A stretch of DNA of 64,000 nt from the NCBI GenBank assembly GCA_012934845.2, contig WNNJ02001749.1, positions 62,001-126,000 on the forward strand. The letters run 5' to 3'. Below are positions 29,836 to 41,000 of this stretch, in pieces. Numbering within the stretch: the first letter of the stretch is position 1; every line of letters begins with the position of its first letter. The stretch is from Pomphorhynchus laevis. Taxonomy: Eukaryota > Acanthocephala > Palaeacanthocephala > Echinorhynchida > Pomphorhynchidae. The notes beneath the pieces were generated by a model. The model had not been told where the DNA came from, made no database searches, and saw nothing but the letters and a program-made list of their open reading frames with translations. The translations under genes and the position numbers were made by a program.

Positions 29836-30884
29836 AGTCAAGGTATTATATAATTATATATGCATATAAATGTATAGGATTATATATAATCATAAAAATA
29901 TTTTACTTTAGAAATATTGAATAGAAGTAAATATTTAATTTAGATGAAATAAACCATTTAGAAAAGAAATGCGGGATGATACGGAAATGTATCAGAATAT
30001 GTTAGTACTATAGGGAGAAACTTAAAATAAAAAACTGATACCGTTGTGCTATTTACGCATATAAATTTAAAGAAAATATGCAATAGCGACCTACAATGAT
30101 TCTTTATTGAACATAGTTTGGAATTTATTACTATATTTTGGCAAGTATTACACGTCCTAATGGCCCTTCACAAAGAGTACGTATTAAACGGAATTTTTCG
30201 ACACTAAGGTTATCATATAATAGAACGGAGACATTCACCTGCAGATATTTGAATATACTTTAATTAACAAGCAAAGAACCGCTAACATTGAAAAGCACAT
30301 TCATTATTACATTTAAATACATTACGCTCACCTAATATTCTCAAGATAATACCAGGTTATATAATTATTAAAAACTAACAAAATTTAAAACTTACAATTT
30401 GCATAAAATTCAAATAATTTATGTAAAATTTTATCTGTATTTGTTTTGTAGAAACATATGTTGCACACTTTCAATTCATAGTGTTGTAAGATTAATTTAT
30501 TATATTATATAATAGCGTCGAAAGCTATCACGCCTTATCCAAACAATTAAAATACTAGTTGTTTTGTCGGAGTGTTGATAATTAACATGAAATGCTATTT
30601 GAACAAAATTATGGTATATTAATGAATGTAATATTACATTTTAAAACATTAGCATTGCATATTAAATATGCAATGATTACAATAGATTTCAATAGATTAC
30701 TTACAATAGATTTCATTTATTTTAGAGATTATGATTAAATATATAACGTGTTGTATAATTTCGCTAGAATTTTTATACGCCTATACTTTTAGGAACCGAT
30801 TAACTTATATACTATTAACTTATAAATCTAATTAACTTAGAGACCAACATATCTGTAAGTTAATTGTGATTTTTATTAATTTAG
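29836..30884. other. No gene recognised
   Basis: AT-rich spacer with short ORFs only. No element family identified. Confidence 0.35.
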
Positions 30885-31010
30885 AGATCAACAGAAGTAC
30901 TATGTTATAAGATTTCGGCTTCTATTCTTCGATTAGACATATCAGCAGGGCCAAATACATGCCAATTCTGTATTTCCTTTGATGTGATTTGAATATCTAA
31001 CATAATTTCT
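30885..31010 (+). repeat. PLE terminal repeat fragment
   Basis: agatttcggcttctattctt, gacatatcagcagggccaaa and tacatgcca ... tttcctttgatg follow the pattern of 21920-22010. Confidence 0.55.
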
Positions 31011-31215
31011 TATTAAAATTCAGAGTTTATTATATTCTTTGATATGTTATATGAAATATAACATTAATTTTACATTAACATTAAATCCAACGTTACCGCA
31101 GCTATTTTGAACTTTCTTGTTAAACATTAAAAGCTAAACAAATCGTATCACTTAACTTTAAATACATATTTTGGACTATAAAATATATTTATCTTAAAAA
31201 GGAATATTTAAAACC

Positions 31216-33945
31216 TTGTTTTTTTTTAAGAATCGATTTTACTATGAAGACGACCCTGATGCGCGTCAGTTCTACCCTATTACGGTGTGCCTCAAGGATC
31301 ACCACTTTATCCTATCTTGTATAGGTTCCAACTGGGTAAGGATAGAGCAAGCATTGCTTCCCTTAATCCAGCTCAGTCTTTCTTTTGGAAGATATTCAAG
31401 AAGGAGAAGTTTGTCTGTTAGAGGGATAGAGCATTGGGTTGGATTGAAAAAAATAGGTCTTGATATAGTTTTGGAGGAGTCACTTTCCCTACATAATTAT
31501 AGAGCCACTCAATCACCTAGACCAATCCCGCCTTGGGGAGACTTTAGGAGTAGAGATATATCTGTCACAGATATCCTTAACTCTTGGGGGCCTCTTCAAA
31601 TCCGTCAGCTCCACTCTCTTCTCGTATCTATCAGCTTTTGACAGCAGATCAAAGAAGAGAAGTGGCCGTAACAATGCTATTAGCCTCCCAATCTGATGTT
31701 GTCGGCATCAACATTAGTAGACGTATATTTCTACCTAAGAAAAATCTGGTCTAATGTCCTAAAGACCTGAGGCCCATTTCGATTCAAAATTCCCTCGTAT
31801 CGATCTACGATAAACCGCTAGAGCGTAGAACCGCGATCATTTAAGTAGTCGAAATTTAATCCCACCAAGTTTCCATGGGTTCGTCAAAGGTCGCTCGGTT
31901 CATTCAACTGTAGGTGAAGTGCATCAGTTCTGTCAGGATAATAGTCATCTACTTGCTGTGGCTTTTTTCCTTGATTTTTTCTGCTGCATTTGACCACATA
32001 TCCATTCCCTTTGTTATCTCTTCGCTAAGGTCCCTTGGATTGCCTGCAAGAATTGTTCACAAGGCGGAGATACTGCTGTACTTTCCTCTTTCTCCTATCT
32101 TTTTTCTTGCTGCCTTCCTTGAACTCTTTAAAATATTTAAACGTGAACAACATCTAAAGGTATACGCTGATGATACCACATCCCAGTTCTCTGGACGAAG
32201 GTGCAAAGACGTAGTCTCGGGCATCAGCCGATTCTTTTTAAGAATAAAAGAGCAGTTAACCCGGCCCAATTTTATTTTATACTGCGACAAATCGCAGGTT
32301 GTTGTCTTCCACGGCGCCCCTGCAACAAAGCAAAAACTTAAGAGATTAGCATTCTCAGCTCTCTCCTCAATATTTGCCTCTGAACCACTCCCTACCTTTA
32401 CCAGTCGAGTAAAATACCTGGGGTTCACCGTTACGGTGAACTGGTCGGCAAAGGCGTTCAAAACCTATCAAAATCGACACAAGGCGAAAGCAGCAGAACC
32501 AAAAAGTTTCGTGGAATCATGTGGGTCGTCAGATAAGCAGGATAATAGGATGTATGACGTAGAGATCGTGAAACCTACTAAGGCAAATATCAAAGTCTCT
32601 ATGTATCATTTTGAAAATATGATAATAAATTTGATAGCTAAACGTTCCAATTCACTCAATTCGTCTGAACCATTGACGTCAACCAACACCAAAAAGCCAC
32701 AAAAATCAAGAAAGCGAGCAGGTTCAGTACATAACATAGCTGCGATTAAGCCTGCTCGAAAAAATTTGGTTTGGCCAGTGGCCAATTCTGAGGGAAATGA
32801 TGATACCGCCCGTGGTCAAGCGACTTCACCTATAGTTACTGGAGGTGAAAAGAGCTACCTTTTCGCTTCCGGTTTCGAGTAGGCGGAGGGCATCCCACTC
32901 CGGTAGATATTCTGTCTGGTAGATATGCAGATGTTATAGTCCTTCAAGAGACGCGGCCTGTCCGTCTACGCCAGGACATTACTTGATTTATCCCTAAGCA
33001 TATATACACCTACTTTACTCCGTACATCACTCCTCCACACTCATCTTCATCTAAGGTCCTCACTCTTATTAAACTACTCATGTCCTGCTCTTTCTTGTTT
33101 AGTTATATCAACTAAACAAGAGCGGTTAAGAACGGTAAACGCATCATCATAGCCAATGTCTACATCCGGCAGGGGGATATTCACAAGAATCGTGACCTCT
33201 TTGATCGAATTTTAGGTTGCGGATACGACATGTTACTCGGTGACTTCAACGACAGAACTGATCGTTGGATTAATGCGGCAATCCGCAGAGCCGGGAACGA
33301 CTATCTTATACATAAATCGCCAACCCCCACCTTTCATTGTTCAAAAGAGCAAATTTACTCCTCGACATATTACTGCTACATCAGATGTGGTTGTTAAAAC
33401 CTATCTGCACTGAGAAGTCGTGGTAACTGCTGACCACCTATCATGACCTAATTCGATGGCAGCTAGAAGATACGTTGCTTAGAAGAAAGTTCCACTTTGA
33501 TCCTTTTAGAGTGGCTTTCTTTTAGGCAGCTATCCAACTATTTCCGATGATAGGAAATAAGAGTTTGACCGAATTTAATTCATACCTCTATTCGCAAGCT
33601 ACCTTGTTCCTTTTGACTACCTATAAAGGTCGCATATACAATCCTACTCTAACAAAACTCAAGGTCCTAGCTAAAATGCTACACCTCCGCAATTTGTCTG
33701 TTACGCCAAACAGGTCCTCTCGAATGAATATTGAAGCTCTAGATATAGGTTGCAGCTGACTAACAATAGGGTGAGCATTGCTAGCCTAACCCTTTCCAGT
33801 CTTCCTTTTGGGAGATATTAAAGAAGGAGAAGTTTGTCTGTTGAATGAAGAGAGCCTTGAGTTGGATCGGTAGTATAGGCCTTGACAAAGTTTTGGAGGA
33901 GTCACTATCCCTACATAATTATAGAGTCACTTAATCTCCCACATA
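31216..33945 (+). mobile_element. LINE-A, plus strand, two fragments in permuted order
   Basis: 31216-31318 is a scrap of RT. 31319-31640 is the linker (LLPLIQLSLSFGRYSRRRS, HNYRATQSPRPIPPWG). 31900-32455 is RT with FSAAFDHISIPFV and KVYADDTTSQF. At about 32455 the sequence jumps to ORF1 (KTYQNRHKAKAAEPKSF), then the endonuclease (ADVIVLQETRP, LLGDFNDRTDRWI, about 32910-33420) and the linker again to 33945. So a 3' half precedes a 5' half. The 322-codon frame 31914-32882 is a chance fusion across the junction. Confidence 0.8.
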
Positions 33946-34008
33946 GTTGATAATGATCCATTATTGATAAATAATTAATGGAGCGGGATAAAAGAAAAGA
34001 AGAAATAT

Positions 34009-34090
34009 TTTTTGATATTTCGCTAACTATTGTTACCATCTTCAGAAAATTTGCTGAAGATGCTAACGGAAGTTAGCGAAATATCAAAAA
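34009..34090. repeat. Hairpin, 37-bp arms with 8-bp loop
   Basis: The left arm tttttgatatttcgctaact... (34009-34045) and right arm ...agttagcgaaatatcaaaaa (34054-34090) pair with a few mismatches. It lies at the end of the LINE-A copy and could be a transcription-pausing or foldback relic. Confidence 0.7.
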
Positions 34091-34439
34091 TAATTTACTC
34101 TATTCTTTGATTTAGCTCCAATAATTATTTAATTTTGATTTTGTTGAAAATAAAATTTTGATTGCCCAGCTGCTTTTAATGATAAACTATCGATGTTAAT
34201 AACTAATTATATTAATTATTAATTGCACCTAGACGTCAACTTTAAACGTATTTTCCTTAAAAAATAAAGACATAACTTCATGTTATAAGTTTCAAAAATA
34301 GATAATTATAAGTTGCTATAAAAACTACCGTTTAATTATTACGAGCAAAAATAAACAAAATATATATATTTTGAAAAATAATGTAGTAATTGCGGGTTGT
34401 CGAGCTTCACTAGTCTGAAATTACTTGGCCTTATTTTTG

Positions 34440-34590
34440 TCGCTCTCATTTGCAGCATCGTTGCCTTCATCAGTCATTGTAGGAATGAATGACTTAACTT
34501 TGTCAACAGTTCCCCCAATATCGGCTAATACTTATTTACTAAAATTCTTGAAAACCTTATGACAAGATAAACATTGAACCTCTGTATAGT
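34440..34590 (-). other. Possible LINE ORF1 or exon scrap
   Basis: The minus strand reads VQCLSCHKVFKNFSK, then ADIGGTVDKVKSFIPTMTDE and a stop, interrupted once. The CxxC start and acidic end suggest the end of a LINE ORF1, but this is weak. Confidence 0.2.
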
Positions 34591-34779
34591 AAGGAAGATT
34601 TTCAAATTTCAAATTTGTATGTTGAAAATAAGCATCAAAGTTAAAATGATTAACAACCCTGAACTTATTATATTAACAACAATAATAATTTATTTAAAGT
34701 GACAAATGCGTGCCAACTACACTCTTACAAGTCCACTAACTAAAAAACCCGCAAAAGTCATAATTTTCTTAAATTGTTT

Positions 34780-35320
34780 AAATGAGACCGGATTTGGCGT
34801 TTGAACACGGCATTGTGGTTGATTGGCGTATATGAATGGTCAGATTATTCCACGAGAGATGTTAGCCAAAAGGAAGGAGCGGGAGCCAAAAGAGGTAGAG
34901 TAGTTTGGGACATGTAAAAGAAGGGAATTGCGGGAAAGCAAAGAACAGTAAACAAGACGAGAATTGTCGAGAAAAGGAAGGTTGTGAAATGAAGAAGTAT
35001 GAAAAGTTACAAGGTGGAAAGCAATGAAAATAAGACGAATTTGGACAAGAAAATAAATGGTAGGCAAATCGAAAGAAGCAAGATGGTGAGATCTATGTTC
35101 AAAACGACGAAGACGGAGGAGAATTTGGACGGCTGCGTTTACGATGCGTTGTAGTGGAAGAAGAGTGGATTTAGGTGAGTTGGAAAATAGTCTAAATCAG
35201 TAATCAAGTCTTGAGAAAAGGAGAGAATATATGAGAGTCATACAAGAAGAGAAATCGATCAATCTACGAATTTGACGGAGGTTGCGGAGAATCAAGGTAG
35301 ATGAGCGTACTTTATCTCTA
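34780..35320 (-). mobile_element. LINE reverse transcriptase C-terminal fragment
   Basis: The minus strand reads LPLQRIVNAAVQILLRLRRF, EHRSHHLASFDLP, IRLIFIAFHLVTF and SRNSLLLHVPNYSTSFGSRS. This follows the pattern LQ...NAA.R.L......H..P.L..L.WLP...RI..K...L and RSL.VP...T..G.RSF of L2-type LINEs. Degenerate. Confidence 0.55.
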
Positions 35321-35400
35321 ACAAAAGGTTTCGCGGAATCAAGGTAGATGAGCGTACTTATCTCTAACGAAATGTTTAAGTGAAAGTCGCTTTATCTTGG
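35300..35400. repeat. Tandem duplication, about 46-bp unit
   Basis: gcggagaatcaaggtagatg ... cttatctctaacaaaaggtt is followed at once by gcggaatcaaggtagatgag ... cttatctctaacgaaatg. Confidence 0.7.
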
Positions 35401-35725
35401 TGACAGTTTTAAGCATACCAGACATTTTTAAAACTTTAAAACTTTTTTACTTCCTGGTGAATACAATAATGAAATGTTACAATATCTTCTTTATCCGGAA
35501 ACTTTTCTAGTAGGGTTTGATAATCAAAGTCATAATTCCGACACCTGTCATAGATTTGTCACTGATACAAGCTTATTAGGAGGAAACTTCTGATATTATA
35601 ACAAACGAATACTGCATCAAAAATGTCCTTTCCAGTTGTTGTGCTTTTTTAAGAAATGATGTCACCTATATGTGTTCTCGTTAATAGCTAATGATAAAGA
35701 TATGAATCTCGTAGATAATATATGA
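35395..35725 (-). mobile_element. hAT transposase fragment (GTF2IRD2-like group)
   Basis: The minus strand reads SLSLAINENT, then KSTTTGKDIFDAVFV, then DFDYQTLLEKFPDKEDI, VTFHYCIHQEV and KMSGMLKTVTKI in shifting frames. These match the order FSLAIDESTDV / KGTTTGxDIF / HCIIHQExLC / MxxVVKIVNFI of hAT transposases in the group related to GTF2IRD2 and ZBED domesticated genes. Several frame shifts. This may be the family whose ends appear at 13120 and 21501. Confidence 0.6.
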
Positions 35726-36044
35726 TTAGAGATGTTATAATAGACACTATCTCTGTTATACTTTCAGCCACGGTTTTTATTGATAAATAAGATATCTACA
35801 AATTTTTGTCAAGCCTCAGGGCACAGCAGTTCTGTAGATTTTATAATACAACCTAATGCACTATTATACAATAAATACCATGATATTATACAATCAATAC
35901 AATGCATTATTATATATAAAGGTTTTATTAACAATAACAACCGATAAGAAAGAAAACGATGAAACAGCATACAAAAAGAGTGATCAAGTAGTACGCATAT
36001 CAATATTCTTGATGACGACTTTTGTACCATATTCTACAAGACTC
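35726..36044. other. Spacer, nothing recognised
   Basis: Contains short repeated ATTATACAATCAATACAATG-like stretches. No gene seen. Confidence 0.35.
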
Positions 36045-39000
36045 ACGACCTAAGATTCAGTGGGATCTGAGCCCTGGTCGCACGAGCGCGCCGCTTTCCG
36101 ACTGAACCATTCAGGGTCTCTCACCCACTAGGAATCCAGTCGAGGCGGACTACGGTCGGTAATCTCGAGATGATGAGCTTGATAAACCTTAGTCTTTGCT
36201 CTGGAGGACATCCTACAAAGAATAAGACTAATTCCGAGATAGCCCAAGTACCCCAAAGGCAAACTTGGGCTGTCCCATTCAATGGCAGATGCCGGGCCCG
36301 TTTCAGAGCCCATCTAGCTCTTTTAAGAATACGTTTAAGTCTATCCAGGTCAGCTTTCGCCGACGAATTCACCGTAACAGTGAATTCCAGATATTTTACT
36401 CTACTCGTGAATATGGGAGTGGTTGAGGCTGCAAAATGGAGGAGAGTGCATAGAGTCATAATCTTTTAAGCATCTTTTTGGTGGCAGGGGCGCCATAATA
36501 AATGACAGCCTGCGATTACTCGTAGTTTAAAATAAGATTGGGTGTGGGTAACTGGTCTTTTAATCTTAAAAATAAACGGCTTATGTCCGAGACTACATCG
36601 CTGCACCTGTGTTCTGAAAACAAGACTGCGGTATCATCAGCGTATACCACAAGATGATGATCACGTTTAAATACCATTAATTGAACAATTGAGCTAGCAA
36701 GATATAAGACAGGAGAAAGTGGGGATCTTTGAGGCACACTTGTAATAGCGTAGAATGACGTGCATCAAGTTCGTCATCATAGTAGGATCGCTTGCTATAC
36801 AGCAATACATCCACCCCGCTAACAATCCTCGCAGGCAACCCGAGGGACCTGAGAGAGGAGATTACGAAGAAAATTGAGATCCGGTCAACTGCAACAGAAA
36901 AATCAAGAAAAACAGCCACAATTGCTGAATGAACCGAGCGATTTTTGACAATCCCATTAAAACTCAGTGAAATTAAATTACCCCTACTTAAATAGTCGCT
37001 ATTTTTTAGCGCAAGCGCTTTTCGTAGATGGAGATGAGGGAATTTTGAATCGAAATTGTCCGCAGGTCTTTAGGACATGAAACCGGATTTCGCTTATGTA
37101 AAAATATTCTACGACTGGTGTTTATGCCGGCTACATCGGATGGTGGAGATAACAGTATTGTGACGGCCACTTCTCTTTTTTGATCGGCTGCCAAAAGCTG
37201 ACAAATCAGTGAAGAGAGTGGAACGATGGTTTTGGAAGTGCTCGTAAAGGGCCCCCTGAGTTAAGGATATCCGCAACGGATAAATCCCTGCTCCTAAAGT
37301 CACACCAAGGCGGGATTGGTTGGGGAAAAGCGTGGCTCCATGGTTATGCAGGGCTAGTATCTTCTCCAAAACTTTATCAAGGCATACGCTACCGCTGCAC
37401 CTCGATGCCCTTTTACGACAGCAGACAAATTTCTCCCGTCATATCTTCAAGAAGGAAGCCTTAGAGGGACTAAGACGAGCAATACTCGTCCTGTCCCTAC
37501 TTAGCTGGACCATATATCTAGAATTCCAGTATTCATTCGAGATAACCCCCATAAAGGAAGCAGAGAGATTGGGAAGGTGTAACATTTTGACTAAAACCTT
37601 GAGTTTTGTCAAAGTTCAAAAATTAAATTCGGTCAAACTGTTATTTTCTATCTTGAGGAAGAGTTGGATAGCTGCTGAAAAAAGGCCACTCTGATTGGAT
37701 TAAAGTGAAACCTCCTTCTAAGCAACGTAACGTCCTCTAGCCGCCATCGAATTAGGTCATGAGAGGTGGTCTGTTGTTATCGCGACTGCTCGGTGCAAAT
37801 GGGTTTCAACAACCACATTTTATGTAGCAGTAAAATGTCGAGGAGTGAGTTTGTTGTTGAGCAATGAAAGGAAGAGCTTGGTGGTTTGTGAATAAGATAA
37901 TCGTTCCTGGTTCTGCGAAGTGCTTTATTAATCCAACGACCAGTTTTGTTGTTGAAGTCACCGAGTAGCATGTCGTAATCACTACCTAAAATAAGGTCCA
38001 GGAGATCACGGTTCTTGTGAATCTCCCCCGGCCGGATGTAGACATTGGCTATGATGATGCGTTTACCGTTCTTAACCGTTCTTGTTTAGTTGAAGATGAG
38101 TGGGGAGGGTTTATGTACGGAGTAAAGTGTGTATAGATTTGGTTTGGGATAAATCGAGTCATGTCCTGGGGTAGACGGATAAACCGCGTCTTCTGAAGAA
38201 CTATTACATCTGCATATCTACCAGATAAAAGTCTAAGGGCAGAAGCGACTCCCGAATTCCACTGAATAATATTCAGTAAAGGCTCTTAAGTACTTCCCAT
38301 TGCGAAAGTGCAACCAGCGTGGGACGCCTTCCTCCTAGTCGGAACCAGAGGTGGAAAGGTTACCCTTTCCACTTCCTGTTCCTAAAGATGAAGACATTTG
38401 CCCACATATGTTATCTTTATTTTCCTCGGTACTGGCCCAGATTAAGTTTTTACAGGCTAGCTTCATATGGCTATATTCTGAGAAGAACCTGTTGGTTTTT
38501 TTTTAATTTGGGAGCCTTCTTTAAATTGTTAACCTTCACTGCTGGGGGTGAAGGAAGGACTTGGGCAGTTGATTTATCATATTCTTAATGAAGTTCTTAA
38601 AGTGTACAATCGAGGCCTGATTATTCCCTTTTATGAGTTTGAGGATTTCTCTATCAGACAGCCTGTCTTCTTTGACGGTGGAGGCAGCCTCCACAAAAGT
38701 CGTCGGCCTATGTTTAAGACACCTGTGTCTTGTTTGATAATCTTTAAAAATTTTACGTCTTTTTGACTACGCAGCGTGTTCCCCTCTTGTAGTTAGAGCA
38801 GTGTGGTTTATCCAGCATTTTCCTGAATGAATAGAAGTAACACACCCGCACTTCTGGGGTAGGGAACAACCCGACGCTTAATGCTCTTATTTGTGACACT
38901 TGTTACAGTGGAGGTAGCTTAAGGAATCGGTGTCAATTATTTAAAAATTCAGATTGTACCCCATAAAGGGGTTTAAAGTCCAGATCGACAGATTTTGTGC

Positions 39001-39500
39001 CACATCCACCGGTGCATTACAGAACGCCACAAGGATGGGGAATCCTGTTTTGATTATAAATCGAACGAAAGAGATATTGAATTCTTCTTATAACAATGAT
39101 ACTTCTTCGTCGGAGAGGAATCTTGGCATATTGTTAATTTTTAACGTAGACATGCTCGGTTTAGACGAAATAGCTGCAATTTTCGAATGCTTGTTATTAA
39201 AATATTTGATATAACTCTTGTCCAGATCTGGTGGCGAAAGATATTTTTATTTCAGCCTCATAATATTTAACACAGTTGAAGAGAATTCTCTTTTTGAACT
39301 AATCAGTGAACCCCTTAAAAAGGTGTTTAATAAACTATGTATTTCCAGATGCTCTAGTAGTTTACTAATCACTAAGTTAGCTAATTTTAGTACTGGAAGA
39401 AGTTCCCCCCCAGGAGTGAAATCAGAAGTTAAAAAACACTATATTTTCTGCATTTGCTGGAGAATTGAGCATTATTTTGCTTTCCTTTGATATCTCCGAC
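36045..39500 (-). mobile_element. LINE-A, near full-length, decayed
   Basis: Minus strand. ORF1 (about 39480-38400) has YEAEIKISFATRSG, FPILVAFCNAP and a CCHC-like region. The endonuclease (38260-37770) has ADVIVLQKTR and MLLGDFNNKTGRWINKAL. The linker is 37400-37000. The RT (36920-36450) has FLDFSVAVDRISIFF, PQRSPLSPVLYL and LVVYADDTAVLF. The 3' end is near 36045. Better preserved in RT than the 15-kb copy and lacking its minisatellite. Several frame shifts. Confidence 0.85.
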
Positions 39501-39729
39501 GTTGTAATGCTGTACATTTTTGGTTTTGTGTTAAACTTGTGAAATCGGATATATAACTGAAACCTTTCGTTATTATAATACAATACAATCTAATATAATG
39601 CAATGCATTATGATCAATGCATTATCTTTAATTGGCACATGTTACAGATTCGCTTCAAACTGTTATATTTGTAAATAAATTATAATTACTCAATATATAA
39701 TAAATATTGATATATTATTATTAAATACA

Positions 39730-40115
39730 ACAGCAGCAAAAGAGCGTAGAGCTCGTACAGGCTGGGTACAGGGTTAAAAAAATATCAATGAAAATCCGAT
39801 TGTTTTAAGTTAGTACATTCTTCAGATTTCTCTTGAAGGACAAAATACTGGAGGCCGAAACCACTTGACTTGGTAGCTTATTCCAGCTTTTCCACGTTCG
39901 GTTGACAATTGTGTTAAATCTTCTTCGTGGACGAATGTGGGTCTTTAACGTGAGGTGATGTCCCCTCAATCTGTTTGAATTTCGAACTTCGAACAGTTTA
40001 CGACAAACATGTTCCCTCTGCCCTTTTTGAACATTAAGCGTTGTCCACGCAAATATTAAATCAGATGACTTTAAAGATTAGTCCTAAAATTCGACGGCAT
40101 TTAGCAACTTCGCAT
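39730..40115 (-). mobile_element. CR1-type LINE 3' end fragment
   Basis: The minus strand reads NRLRGHHLTLKTHIRPRRRF, NTIVNRTWKSWNKLPSQVV and SASSILSFKRNLKN. This is the standard C-terminal block of CR1-like RTs (RGH..KL...R...F..R....WN.LP..VV.A.S...FK..L). It is different from LINE-A and open over about 100 codons. Confidence 0.75.
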
Positions 40116-40170
40116 ATTTTTTCATTACAATTTTTAAGAAACTTGAAACTTCTAAGGAAATAAAGTTTGC

Positions 40171-40196
40171 GAACAACAAACTGCAGTTTGTTGTTC
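40171..40196. repeat. Perfect 26-bp palindrome
   Basis: gaacaacaaactg followed by its exact reverse complement, with no spacer. Confidence 0.9.
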
Positions 40197-40199
40197 GGC

Positions 40200-41000
40200 G
40201 AACTGATCTCCGGGGTCATTTGAAGACGCTTAAATAGATTGTTATAGCTATTATTCGTGTATATCTATTATTTTTGTAATTATTTATAATAATTACAAAA
40301 AACTTCAAGAGAAACAAAGCATTAAGAGATAAAATGTATAATTTTCCAAATTTCCCAGATTTTCCAGACTTTGTTCGCTTCGCTCGCGGAAAAAGGAAAG
40401 GAAATTCTTTCCAGATTATCATAACAATGATTAAACGCAAGAAAATTAATCATGACGTAAATTCTAATAGCGTAGAAATGTCTGGATACGCGAAGACACA
40501 ATTTGCTTATAATAACAATAGTTGTGGTTGCTAGACTATCATTGATCATCTGGTAATTACGAATCCTTGAGCAACGTGATATCATGTGCAGAATTTGGGC
40601 CATTCGGGCAATAAATGAGTATGCTACTAAAGTCGATAAACTTTATCAACTTATTGATTTACCTAAGAACTTATATTCAACAAAACTAATCAGTAACATA
40701 TTCAATTCTAGTTAGACAGACATTGATGATCACTGCAAATCAAATAATGTTGACAAACAAACGACGATTAATATTGGTAATTGTGATATCGACAATCGGT
40801 GGATATCTCAAGTGGATAACCACTTTACATCATAAAATGTCAACAAGCAAAGACGTGTTATTAATTATTTAACTTGAACTTTAGCCTGGAAATCAATCAT
40901 GCGCAGAAATAATTATTTCCAATTCTCAGCCCAAAAATAGCAACAAAAGAAACTAAAACCATTCGTACTTGGACTCGAGGTCAACGACATTCACGATTAC
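40200..41000. other. No gene recognised
   Basis: Only short overlapping frames on both strands, none with a motif I recognise. It may be the 5' region of the LINE that follows. Confidence 0.3.

Noticed and set aside
31914-32882. 322-codon open frame as a novel protein
   Set aside because: It begins in LINE reverse transcriptase (FSAAFDHISIPFV, VYADDTTSQF) and continues in LINE ORF1 across a rearrangement junction; a chance fusion.
40334-40534. Pro/Phe-rich small protein
   Set aside because: Both strands have comparable overlapping frames with no motif; likely by chance.
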